45,662 nucleotides of DNA from Candidatus Omnitrophota bacterium (lineage in GTDB: Bacteria > Omnitrophota > Gorgyraeia > Velamenicoccales > Velamenicoccaceae). Made by a program: the position numbers and the translations under genes. Positions 32,616-41,294 of the stretch are shown here, one piece after another. The stretch lies in the NCBI GenBank assembly GCA_016235185.1, contig JACRLT010000047.1, positions 1 to 45,662 of the forward strand, read 5' to 3'. Position 1 is the stretch's first letter, and every line of letters starts with the position of its first letter. The notes beneath the pieces were generated by a model. It was given only the letters and a program-made list of their open reading frames with translations. It was not told where the DNA came from and made no database searches.

Positions 32616-34164
32616 ATTCATATCTACGCTCGCAGGGGTATTGTGCGGGATTATTTTAGCACTGGGGATATTTAGCGCTTTTTTGTTGTATTTCAAGCCC
32701 TGGCGCGTTAAGTCGCATGAAACGATCGTAAAAAAAGACGAAAAGCAGAAAGACGAAGTCTTAACATTGGCAATAGATCCGCAAGAGGTCATACGCCCGA
32801 TAAGCCGTTATATTTATGGCAGCAGCCTGACTGCGAAAACGGAATTTGAAATGGACGTTACTGATTTCGGCAAGGATACCGGCATTACTGTATTTCGTTA
32901 TCCAGGAGGCGCTGCAGAAGGTTACCATTGGAGAACAAGCAAGTTTGATTTTAACCCGCGTTTTGATAATGCGCCGCTTTCCAATATCGATAATGTCATA
33001 AAATTCTGCAGCCTTGTAGGCGCAAAACTTGTCTTACAGGTCAATATAGAATCCGGAACGCCTGCCGAGGCTGCCGCGTGGGTAATCTTTATGAATAAGG
33101 AAAAAGGCGCGCGCGTGGATTATTGGGAATTAGGCAATGAGGTCTATGGCGACTGGGAAAGAAATCACATGAGCGGTTTTGAATACGCTAAGATCATCCA
33201 CGAGTATGCCGCCGCTATGAAGGCCGCAGACCCAACCATTAAAATAGGGGCAAATTTCGGCGGGCCTAACTATCCTGATTTTGACGAGATATTGATACGC
33301 GAAGCAGCGGATGATATTGATTTTGTCTCTTACCACTGGTATCCGAACCATACCAATGAAAGCCACACTATAGAGGACAGGAAACACCCTTTACCCGAGG
33401 AGGTCATGGCTAATTATCTAAATGTCGGGCACATGGCAGATAGGATAGACAAGCTGCTTAAAAAATACGCTCCTAAAAGAAGGGGCAAGATCGAGATCAC
33501 TTTTTTGGAGTGGGACGGTTCTTGGGATGCAGTTGCCTCGGACCTGAAAAACGAGGCAAAGGGCATGATGTGGTCCTTGGCTAATGCAATTTTTTACGCC
33601 GATACATTGGGCCAGTTTGCTTTACACGGAGTAACATTGGCCAATCAGTATAGTTTTCAGGAGGTCATGTTCGGCCTGATACGAGGATGGGACCAGGAGG
33701 CAGGATGGGGCGGCAGCCGTTGGGACGGAACAACAATACGGCCTAAGGCACTTGCCTTAAAACTTTATTCAAAATTTTTTGGGGATATCATGATCAGATC
33801 CGAGCTTTCCGGCTCGCCTGCATTTTTTAAGAGGAGTGATTTCAGGGCTGATTCTTATACCGGCGAGGTCCCTTATGTAAGCGCTTATGCGAGCAAGTTC
33901 AGAGGCACAGATAAACTTGCCATAGTTCTTATAAACAAACATCCTGAAAAAGATTTTAAGGTCAAGATCGAATTGCAGGATTTCTCTCCTCAACCTTATG
34001 GCGCGCTTTGGGTCTTAAATGGCCCGGGCCTTGAGGCGCAGAATGACGGCAGCCCGGGAGAAGTCAGCCTGAAGAAATATAAAGTAAAAGGCATGGGTTC
34101 CGAGATCGATTACACGATACCGGCTCACTCCGTTAATTTACTGCAAATCGACAAGGAGCAATGA
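32590..34164 (+). CDS. Membrane-anchored glycoside hydrolase, GH51/clan-A-like
   Basis: A 524-aa protein. An N-terminal membrane helix lies at about residues 13-36, so the enzyme would face the periplasm. The catalytic TIM barrel has the acid/base Glu in YWELGNEVYG (E184) and a likely nucleophile in ITFLEWDGSWD (E307). The opening IRPISRYIYGSSL and FRYPGG resemble alpha-L-arabinofuranosidase-type (GH51-like) enzymes. A C-terminal beta-domain follows from about residue 430. It may trim or edit the EPS during export. Its start lies 26 bases inside the glycosyltransferase gene and its stop overlaps the next gene (ATGA). Confidence 0.75.
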   Translation: MKRSYPKDKFISTLAGVLCGIILALGIFSAFLLYFKPWRVKSHETIVKKDEKQKDEVLTLAIDPQEVIRPISRYIYGSSLTAKTEFEMDVTDFGKDTGITVFRYPGGAAEGYHWRTSKFDFNPRFDNAPLSNIDNVIKFCSLVGAKLVLQVNIESGTPAEAAAWVIFMNKEKGARVDYWELGNEVYGDWERNHMSGFEYAKIIHEYAAAMKAADPTIKIGANFGGPNYPDFDEILIREAADDIDFVSYHWYPNHTNESHTIEDRKHPLPEEVMANYLNVGHMADRIDKLLKKYAPKRRGKIEITFLEWDGSWDAVASDLKNEAKGMMWSLANAIFYADTLGQFALHGVTLANQYSFQEVMFGLIRGWDQEAGWGGSRWDGTTIRPKALALKLYSKFFGDIMIRSELSGSPAFFKRSDFRADSYTGEVPYVSAYASKFRGTDKLAIVLINKHPEKDFKVKIELQDFSPQPYGALWVLNGPGLEAQNDGSPGEVSLKKYKVKGMGSEIDYTIPAHSVNLLQIDKEQ

Positions 34165-36041
34165 GAAAAAAAGTTAATTATTTTTTGTTTGGTTCGCTTA
34201 TAGGCATAGTCTTTGTCGTCTTTGTCGCAGGCGGAGGGTATTTTGCGTATCGTTATTTCAGGCAGGGTGAAGGCCTTGGAAAGATAAAAGCTGTTGCTAA
34301 AAGGATCTTAAAAGACGGCGATGGGGCGACGTCTTACTCCGGCTCGCCTGCCGCGGTCATTAAACAGATCTTGGTAAAGGTAAAGCAGAAGATACGCCCA
34401 AGAAAGTTGAAGCCGCTTGTATACGGCCTTCCTGTCCCGGAAAAAGAATTTTCTATCTTTGCTGTTTCAAGCCTCGACAGGGTATTCCAGGACGGAAAAA
34501 CACTTTTGAAGCCGCATTACGGCAGTTCTGCCGCTATTTCTGCCGCAAAGAATGAATACGAATCTTTTCAGGTAGTTGTATCAAATGGCCCGGATATTCA
34601 AAAAGCCGTCCGCATTGAGATCTCTGAATTTATCTGCGATATGACAGGTAAACTTTTAGGCAGGGAAAATATCCTCTGGAGGGTGGTGGGTTACGTTAAG
34701 ACACAGATGCCTTATTATCCGGTAAAATATGTCGGCATGTGGCCTGACCCGCTTTTACCGGCTAAGAGCGTAGATATAGAGCCAAACACAGTGCAACCTT
34801 TTTGGGTAACAGCATATGTGCCTAAGGATGCCCAGGCAGGCATTTATAAAGGCAGCATAAAGGTTTTTTCCAAGGATAGGCTGTTAGGCAATATTCCGGT
34901 TTCAATAGAGGTCCGTAACTTTATTTTGCCGACGGAAGGCAATTTAAAGACCGCCTTTGATTTTTACGGCCAGGAGACCGGCTCCCAATATCCTAAGAAA
35001 GAGCGGGAAACGCAGGACGAGTATGACCAGAGGATAGCCGAATTGAATGAGAAATATATTTTCGATATGCTAAAGCACAGGATAAATCCTATTCTTAACA
35101 TAGACCCTTTATCGCAAAGGGAGCTGGGCCGCGTTGATTGGTACAGGATGTATGGGTTAAATAATTTTTCCATAGGCCGTTATGGAGGGTCTTTGGGCAA
35201 TAATTGGCCGGAATCCGACGATGAGGTAGAAGCGCTCCTGCCTCTATACAGGACCTATGGCGAGAATTTGAAGATAAACAAGATGTTTGAGTTCCATTAT
35301 ATTTACACCTGGGATGAGGGAGAAATAGGGGATCCGCGTGTGCCGAAGGTGTGCTCCATGATACATAGGGCGTACCCTGGCCTAAAAAATATGGTCTGTT
35401 ATCACGGTATATGGGAACCTGCTAAATTCCCCGACTGGGGTAAAGACATCAATATCTGGTGCGTGCAGATAGATGATTATGACGAAGGCAAGGCGAATAC
35501 ATTAAAGAAGCTGGGAATGGAGATATGGATGTATGTTTCAGGCCCGGGCTCGACAGGCAGCCCGAACTTGGCATTGGATTTTGATTCCATAGATTACCGC
35601 ATAATACCGTGGCTATGCTGGAAGTATGATATTCGCGGATTTCTGTACTGGTGCGTTAATTGGTGGCCGCTTGTCGACCCTTTCAAGAGCGCGAAAAATA
35701 CAAAGTGGGAACAGAACGGCAACGGCCTTCTTTATTATCCCGGTGAAGACGGCCCCATTGATTCTTTGCGGCTTGAGGTATTGCGCGACGGGATGGAGGA
35801 TTACGAATATTTGCATCTATTAAGGGAAAAATTAAAAGAGTTTGAAAAGGCCGGGCTTGCGGCTGTCCATTATCAATTAGCCGGCGCGGCTGTTAAGCTC
35901 CTGGATGTGGACAGCTCGATCATCGCATCTCCGATGAGTTTCGCCAAAGATGAGGAGTTTATTGCTATCCGTCGCGGGAAGATAGCAAAGGCGATCGAAT
36001 GGCTAAGTGAGATACTCGAGAAAAACCAACAGCCGTTATGA
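34161..36041 (+). CDS. Membrane-anchored DUF4091 glycosidase-like protein
   Basis: A 626-aa protein with an N-terminal membrane helix at about residues 6-29. The beta-sandwich region near 85-260 (ISAAKNEYESFQVVVSNG) is followed by a barrel-like region. The C-terminus carries the DUF4091 hallmark (LRLEVLRDGMEDYEYLHLL), preceded by WKYDIRGFLYWCVNWW. Proteins of this kind are thought to be glycoside hydrolases, but no substrate is known to me. It forms a pair with the upstream hydrolase, overlapping it by 4 bases. Both would face the periplasm. The stop overlaps the next start by 4 bases. Confidence 0.78.
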   Translation: MRKKVNYFLFGSLIGIVFVVFVAGGGYFAYRYFRQGEGLGKIKAVAKRILKDGDGATSYSGSPAAVIKQILVKVKQKIRPRKLKPLVYGLPVPEKEFSIFAVSSLDRVFQDGKTLLKPHYGSSAAISAAKNEYESFQVVVSNGPDIQKAVRIEISEFICDMTGKLLGRENILWRVVGYVKTQMPYYPVKYVGMWPDPLLPAKSVDIEPNTVQPFWVTAYVPKDAQAGIYKGSIKVFSKDRLLGNIPVSIEVRNFILPTEGNLKTAFDFYGQETGSQYPKKERETQDEYDQRIAELNEKYIFDMLKHRINPILNIDPLSQRELGRVDWYRMYGLNNFSIGRYGGSLGNNWPESDDEVEALLPLYRTYGENLKINKMFEFHYIYTWDEGEIGDPRVPKVCSMIHRAYPGLKNMVCYHGIWEPAKFPDWGKDINIWCVQIDDYDEGKANTLKKLGMEIWMYVSGPGSTGSPNLALDFDSIDYRIIPWLCWKYDIRGFLYWCVNWWPLVDPFKSAKNTKWEQNGNGLLYYPGEDGPIDSLRLEVLRDGMEDYEYLHLLREKLKEFEKAGLAAVHYQLAGAAVKLLDVDSSIIASPMSFAKDEEFIAIRRGKIAKAIEWLSEILEKNQQPL

Positions 36042-36769
36042 GCTACCGGGAAGGTGCAGGCGTCATTGTTCTTTTGTACCACAGGGTCAATGATAAATTA
36101 CCGGCTGGCGAATTTGTGGTACCGGTAGCAAAGTTTCGGCAGCAGATGGAGTGGCTTGCACAACATTGCAAAGTTGTGGCGATACCGAGGTCGGACCTCG
36201 TCGTTCGGGACCGAGGTCGGACCTCGGTATCGAGGGTGGTGCTCACCTTTGACGACGGCTATAGGGACAATTATCAGAATGCGTTCCCTATTTTGAAGAG
36301 ATTGAAGTTGTCGGCAACGATCTTTCTTACGACCGGCTATATCGGGAAGCTGTACAAGAAGCCGCGATATAAGAGTGTGCCGTGGCGCAGGGATTATTTG
36401 AATTGGTGCGAAGTCAAAGAGATGGCAAAGTATGGTCTCACGTTTGGAGCGCATACTGTCAGTCATCCGCATTTGTCGCGGCTGGGATATGGGCAACAGA
36501 AAGTAGAAATTGAACAGAGCACGGCCGCGATAAGTCGCAAGACACAAGACACAAGTCACAGGTTGATCTTTTGTTATCCGTATGGGGAGTATAATGCGGA
36601 TACGATCAAGATTTTGAAAAAACTAAGGGTCAAGATGGCATTCACTGTTAAGCCGGGAGCCTGGCGCAAAGCAGATGATCCGCTACAAATAAAAAGGATC
36701 GGCATTTCCGGTTTCGACACTTTGGCTGGATTTAAGGCAAAAATATGCAAAAAATACGCTACGAAATAG
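36038..36769 (+). CDS. Polysaccharide deacetylase (CE4) with REP-derived linker
   Basis: A 243-aa CE4 esterase. Motif 1 is TFDDGYRDNY, motif 2 is HTVSHPH, and CYPYGEYN follows. No signal peptide is seen. Residues about 50-66 (PRSDLVVRDRGRTSVS) are encoded by a copy of the REP-like repeat otherwise found between genes at 8738. Further on, SRKTQDTSH is encoded by a heptamer array (36533-36560). Both insertions keep the frame, so the gene looks intact, though it is short for the family. The start overlaps the upstream gene (ATGA); the next gene begins 25 bases before its stop. Confidence 0.83.
   Translation: MSYREGAGVIVLLYHRVNDKLPAGEFVVPVAKFRQQMEWLAQHCKVVAIPRSDLVVRDRGRTSVSRVVLTFDDGYRDNYQNAFPILKRLKLSATIFLTTGYIGKLYKKPRYKSVPWRRDYLNWCEVKEMAKYGLTFGAHTVSHPHLSRLGYGQQKVEIEQSTAAISRKTQDTSHRLIFCYPYGEYNADTIKILKKLRVKMAFTVKPGAWRKADDPLQIKRIGISGFDTLAGFKAKICKKYATK
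36180..36232. repeat. REP-like inverted repeat, copy 2, inside a coding region
   Basis: The outer arms CGATACCGAGGTC and GACCTCGGTATCG are exact reverse complements. Inside are two direct copies of CGAGGTCGGACCTCG separated by TCGTTCGGGAC. The core matches copy 1 at 8738-8778 at nearly every base. Here it lies in frame in a deacetylase gene. Confidence 0.93.
36533..36560. repeat. Heptanucleotide tandem repeat inside the deacetylase gene
   Basis: Four units: AGTCGCA, AGACACA, AGACACA, AGTCACA. It codes for a polar stretch between two helices of the deacetylase. Confidence 0.88.
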
Positions 36770-37632
36770 ACCCACATAATAGATTGGCCGTTCGCGGGCC
36801 GGGCAGGTTTCGCGAGGTTGTGGATGGTGAATTCGGGCTCCAGGGCGCGAACACGCTTGTTTATCACGTCAAGAGGTCCGATAATATAGACGTCCCGCAG
36901 CAGATAAAATTCTCCGGAGATTGGTCGTTGGACAAAGACCATAACCTTGTTCTGACGCTGGATAAGTGGAATAACCAGTGCGAGGGCAATAAACTGGTTT
37001 TAAAGTGCGATCTCCTCGGCGCCCATGACGACGAGTTGGCTTTTAGCATAGAGTCAAGGGATACAACGGGCAACAGAAGGTTATATGTTTTATGTTTCGC
37101 CGGGGCGTGGCAGGCAGATGAATATAACCGCCTTAGTTTTAAGCTCGCAGAAGAAAAGGGCGCCCTCGGCAAGCTGACATTACAGGGTAAGTGGGAGATA
37201 AATAAACATAATGAGATCACATATACCTACACCCGGGCGTCGCTCAAGACAAGAGAGAAAATAAAAAGCGTCATCACTTTAAGGGGCAGTTGGGATATAA
37301 CAGGGAAGTTCAGGTTGTCGTACGTTTTAAATAAAAATATAGGATCGCAGCTTGATCTTAAAGTTAGTTTTGAGAGGGCAGAGAATGATTCCTTGGTATA
37401 CGGCATAAGCGCAGGATACGGAGAAAAAAAGAGGGAGATAGCCTTATTCGGAAGGTGGAAGGCCGCAAAAGGCCTCGGCCTTTTCTTTGAGATAAAGTAT
37501 TCTGGAGGGGTAGCCAAGGTTGAGGGGAAGTTGTTGAAGTCGTTTTTAAAAGGCCGCGGAGAAGCTTTTGTCAAAACCCTGGTTTCGCAAAAAGAGGCGG
37601 CGATCATTGGCGGTATGGGATTTAAGTGGTAA
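36745..37632 (+). CDS. Unrecognised beta-repeat protein with G-x-W units
   Basis: A 295-aa protein of no family I recognise. It is almost all beta-strand by pattern. A unit of the form hydrophobic-G-x-W, then about 8 residues, then a strand such as NLVLTLD recurs with G-x-W at residues 58-60, 120-122, 148-150, 181-183 and 236-238. Examples are FSGDWSLDKDHNLVLTLD, LQGKWEINKHNEITYTYT and LRGSWDITGKFRLSYVLN. There is no signal peptide or membrane helix. It might be a beta-barrel or sandwich that binds lipid or glycan, but this is a guess. It overlaps the deacetylase gene by 25 bases and precedes another deacetylase by 14. Confidence 0.65.
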   Translation: MQKIRYEIDPHNRLAVRGPGRFREVVDGEFGLQGANTLVYHVKRSDNIDVPQQIKFSGDWSLDKDHNLVLTLDKWNNQCEGNKLVLKCDLLGAHDDELAFSIESRDTTGNRRLYVLCFAGAWQADEYNRLSFKLAEEKGALGKLTLQGKWEINKHNEITYTYTRASLKTREKIKSVITLRGSWDITGKFRLSYVLNKNIGSQLDLKVSFERAENDSLVYGISAGYGEKKREIALFGRWKAAKGLGLFFEIKYSGGVAKVEGKLLKSFLKGRGEAFVKTLVSQKEAAIIGGMGFKW

Positions 37633-37646
37633 AATGTCGCGATCTT

Positions 37647-38459
37647 ATGAATAAAGTTCCTATTTTGTTATATCACGATTTTTGCTCCGAGACGGATAAG
37701 TCAAAAAATAACTTTGCCGTTACCTGGGAAAATTTCAAGAGCCAGATGGATTATCTCCATCATAACGGCTATATCGCCGTTTCTCTGGAAAAGATGATAG
37801 CGGAACTCGAGTATTGGAAAACAGAAGAGGGCGGGAAGAAGATCGACTCCAGGAAGAAGGTCGTATTGACGTTTGACGACGGAGATTTGAGCAACTACCA
37901 CTTTGTCCTGCCGATATTGAAAGAAAAGGGCTTTAGCGCCACTTTTTTTGTAACGATAAATGAGATCGGTAAGGTTGGCAGGATGGATTGGCCCATGGTC
38001 TATGATATGGCGCGCAACGGCATGGGTGTAGGCTCCCACGGCCTTACACATTCTTTTATGACCGCGCACAATAACTATACGGTTTTAAATGAGCTGCTCA
38101 TGTCAAAGCAGATCCTTGAAAAATATACCAGGAAGAGGGTGGATTTCCTTTCTATCCCCCGGGGGTTTTACAATAAGCGGATCCTGACCATTGCCCGTGA
38201 CGTCGGATTTAGGGCTGTGTGTGTCTCGGATGCAGGTTTTAGCGATTTTTTAAGCGACGGCCTTTTTTTGCTTAAGCGTTTTACCATGAGAAAAAATTAC
38301 GGCCTCAACGCTTTCAGGTCGGTTGTAAGCGGCCATCCGTCGGTATTGGTCACAGTAGGCGAGAATATCCGCACTGGCCTAAGGAAGGCGCTTGGTTACC
38401 AGGTGTACGATCGGCTGCGTAAATTTCGGCACAAGGAGAAAAGGGAGGACAATAAGTGA
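37647..38459 (+). CDS. Polysaccharide deacetylase (CE4)
   Basis: A 270-aa CE4 protein, the third in this locus. Motif 1 is TFDDGDLSNY and motif 2 is GSHGLTHSFM (H-x3-H). SIPRGFYNKR follows, then a basic C-terminus. Length and the LLYHDFC opening fit soluble CE4 proteins of exosortase loci. I chose the ATG at 37647; a GTG at 37626 would overlap the upstream gene. Its stop overlaps the next start (GTGA). Likely role: removal of acetyl groups from HexNAc residues of the glycan. Confidence 0.85.
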   Translation: MNKVPILLYHDFCSETDKSKNNFAVTWENFKSQMDYLHHNGYIAVSLEKMIAELEYWKTEEGGKKIDSRKKVVLTFDDGDLSNYHFVLPILKEKGFSATFFVTINEIGKVGRMDWPMVYDMARNGMGVGSHGLTHSFMTAHNNYTVLNELLMSKQILEKYTRKRVDFLSIPRGFYNKRILTIARDVGFRAVCVSDAGFSDFLSDGLFLLKRFTMRKNYGLNAFRSVVSGHPSVLVTVGENIRTGLRKALGYQVYDRLRKFRHKEKREDNK

Positions 38460-39601
38460 TCTTTTTGTTTTTGATCAGCTTAATAGTCGTCGCTTACACT
38501 TATATCGGCTATCCGTTAATACTGGCCATGGTTTCTTCGGTAGCTTCCAGGCCGGTTAAAAGGAAAGATATTTTTCCGGTTGTATCCGTCATCATCTCGG
38601 CTTATAACGAAGAAAAGAATATCGAGTCAAAAATAAATAATCTTCTCGCGCTTGATTACCCCAGGGACAAGATGGAGGTCATCATAGGGTCCGACGGCTC
38701 TACAGACGACACCTACCGGTTAATAAAAAAATACGCCGAAGAAAATAAGATCCGGTATACAGTTTCATTCCAGCGGATAGGCAAGCCGGCCATGATAAAT
38801 AAAATGGCCAAAGATGCGCAGGGAGAGATCTTTATTTTTGCGGATGCCCGCCAGAGGTTTGAGCGCGATTCTATAAAACAACTTGTGCGGTGTTTTGCCG
38901 ATGAGGAGGTCGGCGCGGCCAGCGGCGAGCTTATCATAGAAGATAAAGAGGCCGGGACAGGCAGGGGTATGGGTCTTTATTGGCAATACGAAAAGGCTCT
39001 AAGAAAAATGGAGAGCGATATCGGTTCGATCACAGGGGCGACAGGCGCGATCTATGCTGTCCGGAAATCATTGTTCAGGTATTTGCCCGAAGATATCTTG
39101 CTCGATGACGTATATACTCCCATGAATGTGTTAATGCAAGACAAGAGGGTCATCTTTGAACCGGCTGCGCGCGCCTATGATACGGTGTCCGAGACTACGC
39201 AAAAAGAGTTTGTGCGAAAAGTCCGCACTCTTGCAGGCAACTTCCAGATATTCGCGCAGTTCCCCGAGGCCCTTAACCTTTTTAAGAAGGGGTGGCCGGC
39301 GTTTCAATTGATCTCGCATAAATTGATGAGGTTGTTCGTACCGTATTTTCTGATATTGGCCTTGTTCTCGAATATTTTCATTTTAAAAGATGGGTCTTTT
39401 TACGTTTTGGCATTATTCTTGCAGATTATTTTTTACGGATCAGCTTTTTTGTGTTATGCTCTTGAGCAGACGGGCGCGAAGATCCAGGGGGTTTTAAGGC
39501 TGGCGTATGTGCCGTATGAATTTTGCGTCTTGAATTATGCGGCTATCGTAGCGCTTTATGCCTATGGATCGGGCAGGGCGGATGTCCAATGGGAAAAGTA
39601 A
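38456..39601 (+). CDS. Membrane GT2 glycosyltransferase (cellulose-synthase-like plan)
   Basis: A 381-aa processive-type GT2. One N-terminal membrane helix (about 1-25) precedes the catalytic domain: SVIISAYNEEKNIESKI, GSDGSTDDTY, FADARQRFE for the metal site, GATGAIYAVRK, and LLDDVYTPM with the catalytic Asp. Three to four C-terminal helices span about 285-370. The start is GTG, with GGGAGG 8 bases upstream, overlapping the deacetylase stop. Such enzymes extend a glycan at the membrane. Product unknown. Confidence 0.87.
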   Translation: MIFLFLISLIVVAYTYIGYPLILAMVSSVASRPVKRKDIFPVVSVIISAYNEEKNIESKINNLLALDYPRDKMEVIIGSDGSTDDTYRLIKKYAEENKIRYTVSFQRIGKPAMINKMAKDAQGEIFIFADARQRFERDSIKQLVRCFADEEVGAASGELIIEDKEAGTGRGMGLYWQYEKALRKMESDIGSITGATGAIYAVRKSLFRYLPEDILLDDVYTPMNVLMQDKRVIFEPAARAYDTVSETTQKEFVRKVRTLAGNFQIFAQFPEALNLFKKGWPAFQLISHKLMRLFVPYFLILALFSNIFILKDGSFYVLALFLQIIFYGSAFLCYALEQTGAKIQGVLRLAYVPYEFCVLNYAAIVALYAYGSGRADVQWEK

Positions 39602-39605
39602 AATA

Positions 39606-39629
39606 GTCGCAAGGTCACAACGTCACAAG
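39606..39629. repeat. Octanucleotide tandem repeat before the exosortase gene
   Basis: Three units: GTCGCAAG, GTCACAAC, GTCACAAG, filling most of the 35-base gap before the exosortase start. It resembles the AGTCACA heptamer array at 36533. Confidence 0.8.
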
Positions 39630-39636
39630 TAAAAAC

Positions 39637-40467
39637 ATGAAGAAAATTTCTATTCAACTTAATTCAAGATATATCAGACCTAGCGTTATTACGTTTTTGT
39701 TGTTGGTTATCTATAGCCCGACGATATGGTGGATGGTGGACAGGTGGAATGCCAAGGATTCATATTACAGCCACGGATTTTTAGTGCCCGTGGTGTCTTT
39801 ATATGTGTTGTGGTTGAAAAGAGAAAAGTTATTTTCAATTAAGCCAAAACCGCTTGTTTCAGGCCTTTGGCTTCTTGCCGCTGGCCTGCTTATCCATATG
39901 TTGAGCGCTTTTTTCAGGGTTTACTTTACATCTGCGTTTTCTTCGCTTTTGGTCATCTCCGGTATTATCTTATATTTTTACGGCAAAGAGATGTTTAAAG
40001 AGTGCCTATTTGCTATCATCTTTTTGGTCTTCATGATCCCTTTGCCCTTGGTCGCTATCGTTGGCATAACATTCAAGATGAAAATATTTGCGGCATATTG
40101 GGCCAATAAGATCGTTAATGCCATAGGCATCAGGGCTGTGTTAGACGGCAGTGTCATCAAGATGAGGCATACCCACGTTATCGTCGAGGATGTCTGTAGC
40201 GGGCTGCGGTCTTTGATCTCACTTCTTGCGCTGGGCACCGTTATCGCTTATTTAAGCAAGCTCTGCAGGTGGAAGAAAGCAATCGTATTTTTATCCGCAG
40301 GTGTCATGGCCATTGTGGCCAATGTTGTGCGTATCGTTTTTATGGCGCTGACGAGCGAGATATACGGCGCGAAGTTTACCGAAGGATTCTTGCATACGTT
40401 GTCCGGCCTGCTGGTATTCGTCGTGGCATTCGTCGGCCTTATGATAGTGGTAAAGGAGCTGGAATGA
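39637..40467 (+). CDS. Exosortase (EpsH-type transpeptidase)
   Basis: Polytopic membrane protease/transpeptidase of 276 aa with about eight helices. The catalytic Cys is C187 in VEDVCSGLRSL, the Arg is R232 in ANVVRIV and the His is H253 in FLHTLSG, the exosortase triad order. YSHGFLVPVVSLYVLW near residue 44 is also typical. It would recognise and cleave PEP-CTERM signals of secreted proteins, and five candidates are encoded just downstream. It overlaps the EpsI gene (ATGA). The exact Xrt subtype would need model searches. Confidence 0.93.
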   Translation: MKKISIQLNSRYIRPSVITFLLLVIYSPTIWWMVDRWNAKDSYYSHGFLVPVVSLYVLWLKREKLFSIKPKPLVSGLWLLAAGLLIHMLSAFFRVYFTSAFSSLLVISGIILYFYGKEMFKECLFAIIFLVFMIPLPLVAIVGITFKMKIFAAYWANKIVNAIGIRAVLDGSVIKMRHTHVIVEDVCSGLRSLISLLALGTVIAYLSKLCRWKKAIVFLSAGVMAIVANVVRIVFMALTSEIYGAKFTEGFLHTLSGLLVFVVAFVGLMIVVKELE

Positions 40468-41093
40468 GATCCAATAAACAATTCGTGATAATACTGGCTA
40501 TTCTTCTTGTGGCTCTGGCGATCTCGGTGCCATCGTACTTAATAGTCCCTGCGTCGAAGGAAGATGTACTGGTATCCAAATTACCTATGAACATAGGTGA
40601 TTGGCAGGGTAAGGACCTGCCTGTCGAGGAGGTGGCCTACCAGATATTGGAGACGAGGAACCTTATATTACGTGAATACACAAGAGGCCAGGACACGGTT
40701 TATCTATACATTGTTTATTCACAAGATAACAGGAAGGTTTCTCACCCGCCCGAAGTATGTTTTGAAGGCAGCGGCATAACGATAGTCAAAAAAGAACCCA
40801 TTGTTTTAGAAGTGTCAGGTAATAAGGAGGTTTTTGCCAATAAGCTGACCGTAGAGAAGGCCGGCGTTACTAACCTGGTAGTGTATTGGTACAAGGCAGG
40901 GAATTACTATATCGATAATTATTTAAAGCAGCAATTAAGGATCGCTCTTTCGCGCCTGCAGTTAAAACATACCTCTGGCGCGCTCATCCGTATCTCCGCA
41001 GAAGTTGATGCATCCCATCCAGATAAGGCTCTGGAGGATATTCGCGTGTTCGCCAGGGACGTCTCCGCCTATTTTGGCCAAGTCATACCGTAG
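40464..41093 (+). CDS. epsI: EpsI-domain protein, exosortase partner
   Basis: A 209-aa protein. An N-terminal membrane helix (about residues 6-28) is followed by the EpsI domain, with MNIGDWQGKDL near 42 and the conserved SHPPEVCFEGSG near 93-104, then VVYWYKAGNYY. It is typically encoded next to or fused to exosortases; the cysteine in HPPEVC is conserved. The function is unknown, possibly a periplasmic cofactor of the sorting reaction. The ATGA overlap with the exosortase stop decides the start over a longer upstream frame. Confidence 0.9.
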   Translation: MRSNKQFVIILAILLVALAISVPSYLIVPASKEDVLVSKLPMNIGDWQGKDLPVEEVAYQILETRNLILREYTRGQDTVYLYIVYSQDNRKVSHPPEVCFEGSGITIVKKEPIVLEVSGNKEVFANKLTVEKAGVTNLVVYWYKAGNYYIDNYLKQQLRIALSRLQLKHTSGALIRISAEVDASHPDKALEDIRVFARDVSAYFGQVIP

Positions 41094-41195
41094 TTTGTGT
41101 TGATAGCACACAACACCGTGTCTATTCAGAGAAGCATATATATTCTATATCGCATAAAATAATAAGCCGCGGCGTACAAAACTCACCCACCTATC

Positions 41196-41212
41196 CCAAT
41201 AACTGTTATTGG
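41196..41212. promoter_or_regulatory. 17-bp palindrome, candidate activator site for the sigma-54 promoter
   Basis: CCAATAAC-T-GTTATTGG is a perfect inverted repeat with a one-base centre. It lies about 85 bases upstream of the -24 element, the usual distance for an enhancer-binding protein. PEP-CTERM systems often carry such regulators (PrsR); none is in this window. Confidence 0.6.
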
Positions 41213-41294
41213 CCAAAAAAACACTTATTCGTATCTCTTTTATTTACATGTTGTTATAAGAAATTACAATAAAACATTTAAATATTTGATGTTT

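Noticed and set aside
36038-36769. Deacetylase broken by the REP insertion
   Set aside because: The frame is intact, and both metal-site motifs lie downstream of the insertion. The element appears to be accommodated in a loop.
41094-41125. GTGTTG...CAACAC hairpin after epsI as a terminator
   Set aside because: No T-run follows and the stem is only six pairs. It may still fold, but I would not call it a terminator.
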